Origin: Terfezia claveryi
Taxonomy: Eukaryota; Ascomycota; Pezizomycetes; Pezizales; Pezizaceae
Assembly (NCBI GenBank): GCA_015179025.1
Contig: WHUX01000025.1
Span: 1 to 64,000, forward strand
Direction of reading: 5' to 3'
DNA length: 64,000 bases
In this document: in pieces, positions 34,546 to 44,740 of the stretch
Layout: every line of letters starts with the position of its first letter
Numbering within the stretch: the first letter of the stretch is position 1
Notes under the pieces: generated by a model
The model's input: the letters and a program-made list of their open reading frames with translations, nothing else
Databases searched by the model: none
What the model was told of the DNA's origin: nothing
Translations under genes and position numbers: made by a program

Positions 34546-35061
34546 TGTAATGATGGCTCTGGGGACAAGGCGACCAAGAGGTACACCGGGGCAAGGGCAA
34601 GGCTAGGGTAACACATACACATGTAGGAACACTACATGTGTGACTAGGGGGAAAGGCTAGGACGGGGGCAAGGGCGAGGGCAAGGGAGGCAAAGGGTAGG
34701 GGACACGAGACATGCGGAGGCAGTTGCCACGTATGTTAGGGGAGGCAGCTGCTGTGCTGCAGAGTTGTTTGTATGGGATTGGGGTGTGCACAAGGGAGGT
34801 GCACAAGTGCTGGGAGAAGAAAGGTCCTGTATTGGGTATACAAGACGTTGGATAGGGATCCAACCACAGTACGAGAGACAGGCTCTATATATACATAACT
34901 CGGTTAGGGCAATGGGGGAAATAAGCTTCCCTATCTTGGAAGCCAAGCAAGGTAATGATAACACAATAACCCATCACCTGCAATCGCAGGTGATGACAAA
35001 GACAACAATAGTAATGACCCATCACCTACAATCGCAGGTGACTGAACATACGGTTGTTACA
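34546..35061 (-). repeat. 5' LTR of B2
   Basis: 516 bp with type I palindromes near 34975-35040 and the hairpin with CCCT loop near 34850. The flank CAGAT (35062-35066) is the 5-bp duplication whose other copy (ATCTG) is at 56080. Confidence 0.92.
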
Positions 35062-35415
35062 CAGATGGCCAAAGAAAATCTTGCTTCGAGAGCAAATTGC
35101 TACTCCAAGAAGAACATAGTTGATATCCTATGTATTAGTGCTTATGACCCACCCCACCCCCACTCCCCTCCAACTATCATATATATACACCTGAACTCCG
35201 GAATAGCTTGCTAGCTCCCTAGTTCACATGTTAAAAAGAATAGCTAAAGAAAATCCTGCTCTAGGAGCAAATCACTGCTCCAAGAGTATAATATAGTGGT
35301 AGTTGAATCCACGGAGCAATATAAGCTCGAGGCAATATAAGCTCACTCGCAGCAATATAGGCTCGTTTGTTTGGTAGTTATAGAGCTCATTCAGCTTGCT
35401 CTAAGGATCTAGAAG
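35062..35415 (+). repeat. Remnant of the 170-bp satellite
   Basis: The sequence matches the units at 58440-58945 (AGCCAAAGAAAATC, GCTGCTCCAAGAAG, GATATCCTATGTATTAG, CCTCCAACTATCATA). Because of the inversion it once adjoined 56080. The last 120 bp resemble the GCAATATAAGCTCG-type repeats at 56430-56520. Confidence 0.7.
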
Positions 35416-35429
35416 CAAGCATCCAGACT

Positions 35430-36788
35430 ATATTGGACAGAATCTAGCCCAAGTATGAATACGCATGCTGGAGATATCTGAATTCACATGTTCAAGATTT
35501 GTGAATACTCATACTGGAAATGTTTGAATTCGCAAGTTGGAGATATCTAAATACACATGCCGGAGATGTATGAATACTCATGCTGGAGATGTCTGAATAC
35601 TTATGCCAGAGATGTCTGAATTCTCATGCTGAAGATGTATGAATGCTTATGCCAGAGATATTCTGAATACTTATATTGGAAATATCTGAATACTCATGCC
35701 AGAGATGTGTGAATGCTCAAGCCAGAGATGTCTGAATTCTCATGCCGGAGATGTCTGAATACTTATACCAGAGATGTGTGAATGCTCATGCCGGAGATGT
35801 CTGAATTCTTATACTGGAGATGCCTGAATACTCATGTCGGAAATGTCAGAATTGTCATGCCGAAGATGTGTGAATACTCATGTCAAAGATGTATGAATTC
35901 GCATGTTCAAGATATCTAAATGCACATGCCGGAGATGTCTGAATACTTATACCAGAGATATCTGAATTCGTATGTTTGAGATGTTGGAATGCTCATGCCG
36001 GAGATGTCTGAATGCACATGCCAGAGATGTCTGAATACTCATGCCGGAGATATCTGAATTTTCAAGCCAAAGATATGTAAATGCTAATGCTGAAGATGTT
36101 CTGAATACTCATATTGGAGATATTTGAATACTCATGCCAGAGATGTGTGAATGCGCATGCCGGATATGTCTGAATTCTCATGCTGGAGATGTCTGAATAC
36201 TCTTGCTGGACATATGTGAATGCTTATGCTGGATATGTCTGAATTCATATGCCGAAGATGTCAGAATACTCATGCCGGAGATGTCGGAATTGTTATGCCA
36301 GAGATGTTTGAATGCTTATACCAAAGATATGTGAATTCGCATGTTTGAGATATTTTAATGCTCATGCCAGAGATGTCTAAATGCTAATGCCAGAGATATC
36401 TGAATTCTCATGTTTGAGATGTCTGAATGCTTATGCTGGAGATATCTGAATGCTCATGCCAGAGATGTCTAAATTCTCATGCCAGAGATATCTGAATTCG
36501 CATGTTCGAGATGTCTGAATGCTCATGTCGGAGATGTCTGAATGCTCATACTGGAGATGTCTGAATGCTTATGCTGGAGATGTGTGAATTCTCATGCTAG
36601 AGATGTCTGAATGCTCATACCAGAGGTGTCTGAATACTCATGCCAGAAATGTCTGAATATTCATGCTGGAAATGTCTGAATTCTCATGCCAGAGATATGT
36701 GAATTCTCATGGTGGAGATGTCTGAATGCTCATGCCGGAGGTGTCTGAAAACACATACTAGAGATGTCTGAATATTCATGCTGGAAAT
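35430..36788 (+). repeat. 23-bp minisatellite, about 59 units
   Basis: Units of 23 bp follow the pattern GAGATGTCTGAAT then CTCATGCCG with many variants. C1 is inserted in it and the array resumes at 43211. A 23-bp period cannot stay in frame, so it is not coding. Confidence 0.92.
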
Positions 36789-37426
36789 TGTAACGAGGGC
36801 TCTGGGGGACAAGGCGACCAAGGGGTATGCCGGGGAAGTGGCAAGGGGCAATCGCATACGTAGGAGCGCTATGTGTGTGATCTGGGGAAAGGCTAGGGTA
36901 AGACACACGTAGGAACGCTATATGTGTGACCAGGGGGAGGCTGAGATGGGAGGCAAGGGCAAGGGGCAAGAGGGGCAGAGGGCAAGGGACATGAGACACG
37001 CGGAAGCAGTTGCCGCGTGTGTCAAGGGAGGCAGCTGGGCTGCAGAGACAAGGCGAGACAAGGAGGTGCACAAGGGAGATGCACCAACGTGGAGAAAGGC
37101 AAGGCCCTGTATTGGATATACAAGACGTTAGATGGGGATCCAACGAGAAGGCGGAGGGACGAAGATATATATACATGATTCCAGGCCAAGGCCGTGGAAG
37201 GAATAAGCTTCCCGAGATTGGTATTTCGGAAGCTAAGATAACAATCACCCATCGACGACACCTGAACAAGCCTGTTCAAGTGTCAAAACAGTACGACACT
37301 CGAACAAGCCTGTTCGAGTGTCAAATCAAGACTAAGAACATAGTTGTGACATCAATCAACAATAACGAGAGTCGGACGGAATCCCGTCTGACTCTCAAAC
37401 CCGGCTAGGAAAGGACGGTTGTGACA
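36789..37426 (-). repeat. 3' LTR of C1
   Basis: 638 bp, with a purine tract (TAAAGGGGGGATAC on the minus strand) beside it. Two CGAACA / TGTTCG palindromes lie at about 37258-37322. Confidence 0.92.
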
Positions 37427-37634
37427 GTATCCCCCCTTTAGGCTCGGAGCCCCAGCGACGAAAGACAAGGCGAAAGGCAAGACAAAAACAAACAAATAAA
37501 ACAGGCGACTAAAACCAATAACCCATAACACAACCCCAACGCCGGAAGTACGTACCAACAAAAATCCCAACAACAACGACAATAACAACAGCGATAAAAC
37601 AACCCTAATAACCAATTCCAGGACAACAAGAACA

Positions 37635-39230
37635 TCATTGGGCAGAGCGAGGCTTCCGGGGGTAATGCTGGTGGAACAGGGTGACCAAGTCCTGTGCGTT
37701 TTCCAGGTCCTCCGCTGGTTGCCAGGTCGTCTCCTCATCTCCCAGCCATTTGACCTTATATTGCAGGTGCCCATACCTTCTTCGGGAGTTCAGCACTTCC
37801 TCTACCTCCCATTCCTCCTCACCTTCGATAACCACGGGGGAAGGTGGAGGGTGTTTCTGGCCGGGGAGAGAGTCGCTAGCAGCAGGATTGATCTCGGAGA
37901 CATGGACGACTGGATGTCGTTTGATGTCTTTGGGGAATCTCAATCGATAGGCATGAGTGCCCACAGCGGCCACCACCTCGAATGGACCCAGGAACTTATG
38001 GTCGAGCTTACGAGATGGCCGTTCCGTCCGGAAGTGCCTGCTGGAGAGCCACACCTTATCTCCTGGCTGATACCTGGGGGCTGGCAACCGTGATCCGTTG
38101 GCATGCTCCGCTTGCCTAGCTTGAGCATATACCAGTTCGGCTCTTAGGGTGGAGTGCAACTCAGCAATCTCCGTAGCAAACTCCTTAGCTGGGGTGTTCT
38201 CCCTAGCCTTGTGCAGAGGTGCTAAAGAGTCCACGAAACGAGGGTGCCAGCTATAATTGGCCAGGAACGGAGAGGTTTTTAGAGACTCCGAGAAATGGTT
38301 GTTAGTGGCGAACTCACAGGTTGCCAGCAGCGAAACCCAGTTGTTTTGCTGGTAATTGACGTATGCTCTCAGGTACTGCTCTATGATTGCATTCATTTGC
38401 TCGGACTGACCATCTGTTTGGGGGTGATACGCCGTAGAGAAGTGTACATTGATTCCCAAAAGCTTGCAGAATACCTTCCAGAAGTCCGAGACGAATTGGG
38501 GGCCGCGGTCCGAGACGACAGACTTGGGGAGACCATGGTAGCGGAATACATGGTTGAGGTAGAGGCCGGCGAGGTCCCGGGCAGAACAGGTATCATGGCA
38601 AGGTATAACATGCCTCATTTTGGTCAATCGGTCTACTACTATAAGAATAGCGTTAAACCCTGAATCCTCTGGCAACCCAGTCACAAAGTCCATGGTTAGG
38701 TGTTGCTAAGGCTGGTCTGGGATTTCCAGGGGCTTCAGAGTCCCATAAGGAGCGTGGCGGACAGGCTTAGCACGCTTGCAAATGTGGCAGTTCTGTACGT
38801 ACCGCTCTACGTCCTTCCGTTGGTCAATCCATATGTATTCCCTGGCCAGAAGCTCTAATGTTTTGGCCACCTCAGGGTGACCTGCAGCCAGGCTGTCATG
38901 GTGTTCCTTGATCAATCTAAGGTGCAGCTCTCCTTCCGGCACATACAGCCGTTCGAGGTGGTAGAGGAGGCCTTCCTGGACGGTACACTCGGCTAGGGAG
39001 ATCTTGGGGTGGCGGTGCTGGCCAGAATCCACTGCGGTGATAATTTCCTTGGCCAGGAGGTCGTCCATATATGCCTGTCTCACTAGTTGTCGGAGGTCAG
39101 CCTCAGCCTCAGCTAGGACATTGGCCGCCAGATCAAGCTTTTCGGGCTTCAATACCACCTGATTTTGGTATTTCAGCCTTTCATCCCCCCCCTTAGGGAG
39201 ATCTCCTGATCTCCGGGTTAACGCATCAGG
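37635..39230 (-). pseudogene. C1 integrase and chromodomain
   Basis: The frame 37635-38693 (352 codons) begins at MDFVTGLPEDSGFN and carries SDRGPQFVS, QTDGQSEQMNAIIEQ, GPFEVV and a full chromodomain (EEWEVEEVLNSRRRYGHLQY, WLGDEETTW, DLVTLFHQHY). The HHCC finger is in 38706-39365 (EHHDSLAAGHPE; CHICKRAK). A single stop TAG at 38703-38705 separates them, where sister copies have Trp. The linker has only a short AEAEAD run. Confidence 0.92.
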
Positions 39231-40208
39231 CTTGCCACCAGCTTTTCCAAGTCGGTACTTGATCTTAAAGTTGAACCGAGAGAGGAATTCCGACCACCTA
39301 GCTTGCCTTCGGTTAAGCAGCTTGGTGGTGGTGAAATACGCAAGGTTCTTATGATCGGACAACACCTCGATAATTCCCTTAGCTGACTTCAGGTGTGGCC
39401 TCTACTCGTCGAATGCCCGCACAATGGCCATTAGCTCTTTATCATAAATCTCGTAGTTGCACTCAACCGGGGAGTGCTTTTTTGAGAAGTATGCCACTGG
39501 GTGGAGGATGCCGTTGTCGTCGTTCTGGGACAGGATTCCCGTGGAGACATAGTCGGAAGTATCGGTTTCGACAACACACTCCTGGTCAGGGTTGAAATGG
39601 GCGAGGATCGGTGCTGAGCAGAAGGCTTCCTTAAGGTTCTGGAAGGCAGATTGGGCTTCTGGATTCCAGTCGAAACGCCGATCTTTTTTGGTCAGGGCGG
39701 TGAGGGGGGCTACGATCTTCGAATATCCCAGGATAAAACGCCGGTAAAAGTTGGCGAACCCCAGGAATGCCTGGACATCCTTGAGATTCGCTGAGATTTG
39801 CCATTCCTGGACAGCGGTAACCTTGGCAGGGTCCATCCTGATGCCCTCCGTAGTGATGATTAACTCTAGATACTTGACCTCCTGCACATGAAACTCGCAT
39901 TTTTCTGGTTTTAGGTATAACCCAGCCTTCTCCAGCTTATCTAGCACCTGCCTCACATGGACTTTGTGTTCCCCTAGGGAGTCCGAGTATATGAGGATAT
40001 CATCCAGGTAGGCGGTGCAGAATACATCTAGAAAGTCCCGCAGAGTGTCGTTGATAAAGTGCTGAAAAGAGGCGGGGGCGTTTGTTAGGCCGAAAGGCAT
40101 CACGTTATACTCAAAATGGCCAAATCGTATCCAGAAGGCAGTTTTCCACTCCTCTCCCTCAGCAATTCGTACCAAGTTGTATGCCCCTCTCAGATCCAAT
40201 TTGGTGAA
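39231..40208 (-). pseudogene. C1 RT palm/thumb and RNase H
   Basis: The frame 39402-40199 holds [37 protein letters not shown], the thumb, and RNase H ([11 protein letters not shown]). It ends at TAG 39399-39401 where sisters read EEWRPH. RNase H continues as [22 protein letters not shown]. The upstream stop at 40206-40208 lies at KAKWFTK in sisters. Confidence 0.9.
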
Positions 40209-41377
40209 CTATTTTGCCTTGGAAAGTCTGGCTAATGGCTCCTGGATCAGGGGCAAGGGGTATCTGTTCTTGACCGTTATCTCGTTTAGGCCACGATAAT
40301 CAATACACAACCGAAGAGAGCTGTCCGACTTCTTCACGAACAGCACAGGGGCACCCGCTAGGGAGGAGCTGTGGCGAATGAAGCTCTTGTTGAGGTTTTC
40401 TTCCAGATATTTTTTTAGAGCTTCCAGTTCCACTCGGGACATCCCATAAAGAGGTCCATAAGAGGGGGTCTTTCCTTCCACCAGTGGGATTGTGTGGTCG
40501 TATGGGCGATGGGGGGCAAGCTTTTCTGCTGCTTTTTCCGAGAACAGGTCAATAAATTCATGGTATTCCCCCGGAACCATGGATTTCCACTCCTCCTTGG
40601 ATCTCATCTTGTTAATCTCTAGGTTCACTTCATGTATGGAGAGAGCGTATGCCTTCAGCTTGTGCCTCCTAGTGAGGTAAGGGAAAGCCCCTGCCCCGAT
40701 AAAGCTAACGTTCAGGGGTTTTGTGGTCGCCAGGGGGACAGAGGGGACAGGGGAAACAGGGGGAACAGGGGAAACAGGGGGAACAGGGGGAACAGGGGTA
40801 ACAGGGGAATTGGCATCGAGGTGCGCAGGCAGGTGCACCACTTGGGTTGGGTAGGTTACCGGGGGTGGCAAGGCACACAGCCTAGTAATGGTGGCCTTCG
40901 GATTCCCGCAGTGTTTTTTGCAAAACTGGCTGTTGAACTGCAGGGTATAAGAGCCGAAGCTGACCGATACATCGTGCATTTTTAGCCACGGGATTCTGAG
41001 CACAATCGGGTATTTGAGCTTAGTCACAAACATCGGGAGGGCTTTGGAGTGATCCCCGACCAGGGCAGGTACGCACGCGATATCGGTGATATCCCCAGAG
41101 AAGATGGGTCGACCATCGATAACATCTAGAATACGGGGGGTTTTCAGCTTTGACGTAGGTATGGAGAATATACTGACAAAGGCCTGGTCAATGAAGGCAA
41201 TTCCTGAAGCTCCGCAATCTATAAGGGCTGACGTGGTGATTGTTCTATCATTGATATTAAGGGAGATAGATACAACAAAATGCTCGCTGAACAAGCGAGA
41301 TTCGTCAACAGCGGAAGAAACAGAAAATGCAGACAAAGACAAATGGCCTGGGGCAGGTCCCTTGCTAGTGTCAGTAA
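40209..41377 (-). pseudogene. C1 protease and RT fingers
   Basis: The 377-codon frame 40209-41342 starts with [13 protein letters not shown], the protease site [12 protein letters not shown], a (PVPPVS)n spacer near 40740-40810, then RT ([18 protein letters not shown]). It is in the -1 frame relative to gag and runs to the frameshift signal. Confidence 0.9.
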
Positions 41378-41402
41378 CTAGGCAAAGGACAGGGCTTTTC
41401 CC
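41357..41402 (-). promoter_or_regulatory. Predicted -1 frameshift signal, C1 gag/pol
   Basis: GGGAAAA (41402-41396), spacer GCCCT, stem GTCCTTTGCCTAG / CTAGCAAGGGAC with a G-U wobble replacing a G-C pair. The stop TAG (41380-41378) is in the stem. Confidence 0.65.
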
Positions 41403-42541
41403 GACTCGTCAAGCTCCTCAATCCTAAGCACTGGGGTATCGGAGATAGCGTGGATGTCGAGAGAGCGATTCTTTCGAAGGGGGCAAGCCGCGATGAAGTG
41501 GTCGGCCTTCCCACAGGCTATGCATAGCCCATTATTCCGGCGGCGTTCCCTCTCTTCTTGGGTCAGGCGGGGTCTGCCCGCGGATAAGTCCATAGGGGCC
41601 GGTCCACCCGCTACGAGAGAAGGGTGGGCTGGCTTGTTCGGGGGGGTTACAGGGGCCTGTGGCTGGGGGCGAGGTGCTGAAAAGGTCGATCGTGGGGGTG
41701 CTGTTGTAGGGGAGGCCTTAAGGCTGTTTCTAAACCTGGCCATCCTTTGCTCCAATCGGCTGGCCTGATCAATGAATTCTTCAAGAGTGTGGACGTCTGG
41801 GAAGTTGATAAGTGCCTGTCTCAGTTCCACACTTAAGCCTTTCTGGAATTGATCCAGTTTGATCTTGTTGCTCCATTCGACCTCCGCAGCTAGCCTAGAG
41901 AATTCAGCCACATAGGTGGCCAGGTCGGTGTTTCTTTGTTGGAGGGCCCGGAGGGCTAGGGTGGCCGTTCCCTTTGGGTCCGGGTCTCCAAATGCTCGGT
42001 CGAGAATCACGAATAGGGCCGGGATATCCGCTAGTTTGAAACCTGTTTCCAAAACATAGGGCTGGACTTGGTCCAGAGCCTTCCCCTCCAGTAGGCCGTA
42101 AACGTAAGCGAGTTTGTGCTGGGTGGTTGGAAACTTAGCAGCGTCTCCGTTGAGCTTAATATTGATGGTGTTTTTCCAGGCCTTGAGGCGGGCCCGTTCG
42201 CCGTTAAATTTGGGTGGGGTGGGAAGGTCTTGGGTTTTAGTGGGCATGGCAGTCACAGGTGCCTGTGTGGTTGCAGTGGCAAGGGCATGGTTGAGATTGC
42301 GCATGGTTACTCGGCCGTCTGCGAGGTCTTCTCGGAGAAGGAGGATTTCATCTTCGGCTTCTTTCAGCCTTCGTTGGGTGTCCTGGAGCTCCGCTCCTTA
42401 TTTTTCGCCAATCTTATAGGTGGCGGTGAAGATATCGATGGCTATTCGGCAGTATTCCAACAGCTGGGCTGGGTCTGAGGGTATTGGGGTTTCCCGCCAT
42501 GCTTGGAACCTGTCGGTAGGTAACAGGGTTGGTTCGGACAT
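41378..42541 (-). pseudogene. C1 gag
   Basis: ATG at 42541, 31 bp after the LTR. One in-frame stop lies near 42400 (after YKIGEK). The rest is open: coiled coil, TPPKFNGERARLKAWKN, capsid-like domain, a Thr/Pro-rich linker, and the knuckle CIACGKADHFIAAC. It ends ESGKALSFA then TAG, inside the frameshift signal. Confidence 0.9.
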
Positions 42542-42550
42542 TGTACCAGT

Positions 42551-42572
42551 TGGTCAGAGCGATCCAACGTAG
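42551..42572 (-). promoter_or_regulatory. Primer-site hairpin of C1
   Basis: Minus strand: CTACGTTGGATC next to the LTR, folding as GTTGG-A-TCG-CTC-TGA-CCAAC with a G-U pair. Confidence 0.45.
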
Positions 42573-43210
42573 TGTAACGAGGGCTCTGGGGGACAAGGCG
42601 ACCAAGGGGTACACCGGAGAAGTGGCAAGGGGCAATCGCACACGTAGGAGCGCTACGTGTGTGATCTAGGGAAAGGCTAGGGTAAGACACATGTAGGAAC
42701 GCTATGGGTGTGACCAGGGGGAGGCTGAGATGGGAGGCAAGGGCAAGGGGCAAGAGGGGCAGAGTGCAAGGGACACGAGATACGCGGAAGCAGTTGCCGC
42801 GTGTGTCAAGGGAGGCAGCTGGGCTGCAGAGACAAGGCGAGACAAGGAGGTGCACAAGGTAGATGCACCAACGTGGAGAGAAGCAAGGCCCTGTATTGGA
42901 TATACAAGATGTTGGATGGGGATCCAACGAGAGGGCGGAGGGACGAAGATATATATACATGATTCCAGGCCAAGGCCGTAGAAGGAATAAGCTTCCCGAG
43001 ATTCCTATCTCGGAAGCTAAGATAACAATCACCTATCGACGACACCCGAACAAGCCTGTTCGATTGTCAAAACAGCACGACACCCGAACAAGCCTGTTCG
43101 AGTGTCAAATCAAGACTAAGAACATGGTTGTGATATCAATCAACAATAACGAGAGTCGGATGGAATCCCGTCTGACTCTCAAACCCGGCTAGGAAAGGAT
43201 GGTTGTGACA
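42573..43210 (-). repeat. 5' LTR of C1
   Basis: 638 bp, the same length as the 3' LTR. It has type II palindromes near 43040-43107 and a hairpin GTTGGAT-CCCC-ATCCAAC near 42913. Confidence 0.92.
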
Positions 43211-43525
43211 AAAATGTCTGAATTCTTATGCCGGAGATGTGTGAATGCTCATGCTGGAGATGTCTAAATTCTCATGCCGGTTCGAGATATGTGAATGCTT
43301 ATGCTGGAGATGTCTGAATTCTCATTTAGGAGATGTGTGAATGCTCATGCCGGAGATGTATGAATACTTATACTAGAGATATCTAAATACTCATGCTAGA
43401 GATGTTTGAATGCTCATGCCGGAGATATCTGAATGCTCATGCCGGAGATGTTTGAATGTTCATGCTAGAGATATATGAATGCTCATGCTGGAGATGTCTG
43501 AATTCGCATGTTCGAGATGTCTGAT
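43211..43525 (+). repeat. 23-bp minisatellite, continuation
   Basis: About 14 further units of the array interrupted by C1. A few more degenerate units are at 44166-44240. Confidence 0.88.
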
Positions 43526-44165
43526 TCTGTCCATCATGTCCTGTATCTAGTTACTTTAGGCAATAAATACCTCTTTCCCGAATATCTGCTCTAGTGTAGC
43601 TCAGACTGCCTCGCAACTGTATTTGGATATGTCGCCTCCCCTTAGACTCTGGTTTCGCCCAAGTCCCTGTCACCCCATCTAGACTCTGGTATCGTCCAAG
43701 TCACCTACTCACCTCACTTACCTTGCTCGCTTTGCTTGCCCTGCTCGCTTTGCTTGCCTTGCTTGCCTTACTTGCCTTGCTTACCTTGCTTACCTTGCCT
43801 GCCTTGCCTGCCCTGCTTGCCTTGCTTGCCTTGCCTGCCTCACTTGCCCTGCTCGCTTTGCTTGCCATACTCGCTTTACTTGCCCTGCTTACTATACTTG
43901 CCCTGCTCACCTTGCTTGCCTTGCCTGCTTTGCTCACCTCGCTTACTCACCTCGCTTGCCCTGCTTGCTTTGCTCGTGCCTGCCTTGCCCTGCTCGCTCC
44001 TACCTCCTCTCCCATCGGTAGTTTGGATATGTCGTCCCACTCGACACTGGCCTTGTTGGAGCTCTGGTCTCGCCCCTAGCTCATAGCCCTCCTAGCTTAC
44101 CCCTGACACCCGTGTAAGCCCACTTACGCGAGTGCTTGCCTTGCCCAGCCACCGATTCATAACAA
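43526..44165. repeat. Spacer with a 9-bp GCTTGCCTT tandem repeat (43726-43985)
   Basis: Between the minisatellite pieces lies a C/T-rich block. Its middle is made of 9-bp units GCTTGCCTT and variants, giving Leu-rich or Ser-Lys-Ala frames on either strand that are by-products of the 9-bp period. The rest (GACTCTGG..TCGCCCAAGTC motifs) shows no gene. Confidence 0.75.
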
Positions 44166-44240
44166 TACTCATGTTTGTGATATCTGAATACTTATGTTGG
44201 AGACGTGTGAATTCACATGCTAGAGATATCTGAATACTTG

Positions 44241-44740
44241 GCTATCAATATTCAATCCTATAGTGTATGTTCTCTCTCCTAGGAGTGGAATACCTCTATA
44301 CCCGAGTAGGATTGTATAACCTGGAGCAGGACTAGAACAGGAGTATATGAGCTAGAGCAAGATTATATCACCTTGAGCAGGATTTTATGAGCCAGAAAAA
44401 CATTTTATAGCTCTGAAAGGTCTGCTCTGGGTATTGTGGAGCTGGGCGGAGCAAAGCAAAGGTATGGCTAAACAAAGTGCTGTTATTCTATATCAGTATT
44501 TGCTCCATTATTATAGAAAAAAAAAAAAAAATAAAAAAAAATAAAATGCAGCTCATAACAACGCTAGTACCTCTGAAACAGGCTATACACACACTAATAT
44601 CTCCGGGAATCTTGGCACCGGAGATGATTTCGGAGATGATTTCAGAGGTGTATAGTCCCAGACTCTCTTCTGATTAAATCGCAGAAGTGAATGCCAAGAT
44701 CAGGCTAGAGTCTGGGTACGAGAACACATAGCCTCCTAAT
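44241..44740. other. Unassigned spacer
   Basis: This part contains an A-rich run (44518-44544) and a CTCCGGAATCTTGGCACCGG-like segment similar in style to 56600-56700 (both hold AGACTCT..; TTGGCAC..GAG motifs). I see no gene. Confidence 0.4.

Larger units (their letters stand above)
20307..35061 (-). mobile_element. B2: Ty3/gypsy chromovirus, split by A2 and by an inversion
   Basis: The minus-strand element runs from its 5' LTR (34546-35061) to a truncated 3' LTR (20307-20616). The missing 211 bp of that LTR are at 55869-56079 in the opposite orientation. Its 5' flank CAGAT (35062-35066) matches ATCTG at 56080-56084. The LTR is type I (CACCTGCG palindromes) but the gag is the D1/E1 type, so B2 looks like a mosaic. 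A2 is nested in gag. Confidence 0.92.
36789..43210 (-). mobile_element. C1: Ty3/gypsy chromovirus, near intact
   Basis: A 6.4-kb element with two 638-bp LTRs (36789-37426 and 42573-43210). The flanks GAAAT (36784-36788) and AAAAT (43211-43215) match at 4 of 5 bases, within the minisatellite. It has the type II palindrome and its own gag type (MSEPTLLPTDRFQAW). Pol is broken mainly by three TGG-to-TAG stops, so this copy is close to its active ancestor. Confidence 0.93.

Noticed and set aside
35430..36788. CRISPR-like array
   Set aside because: Repeats abut without unique spacers, every unit varies along its whole length, and the context is eukaryotic.
42541..42575. tRNA D-arm-like sequence (CCAGTTGGTCAGAGCG) beside the C1 5' LTR
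   Set aside because: The motif is the other strand of the primer-site hairpin. Sister copies change the middle freely, there is no anticodon arm with U33, and no acceptor stem.
43701..43937. Ser-Lys-Ala repeat protein, histone-H1-like
   Set aside because: It is a by-product of the 9-bp tandem repeat, with no non-repetitive domain on either side.
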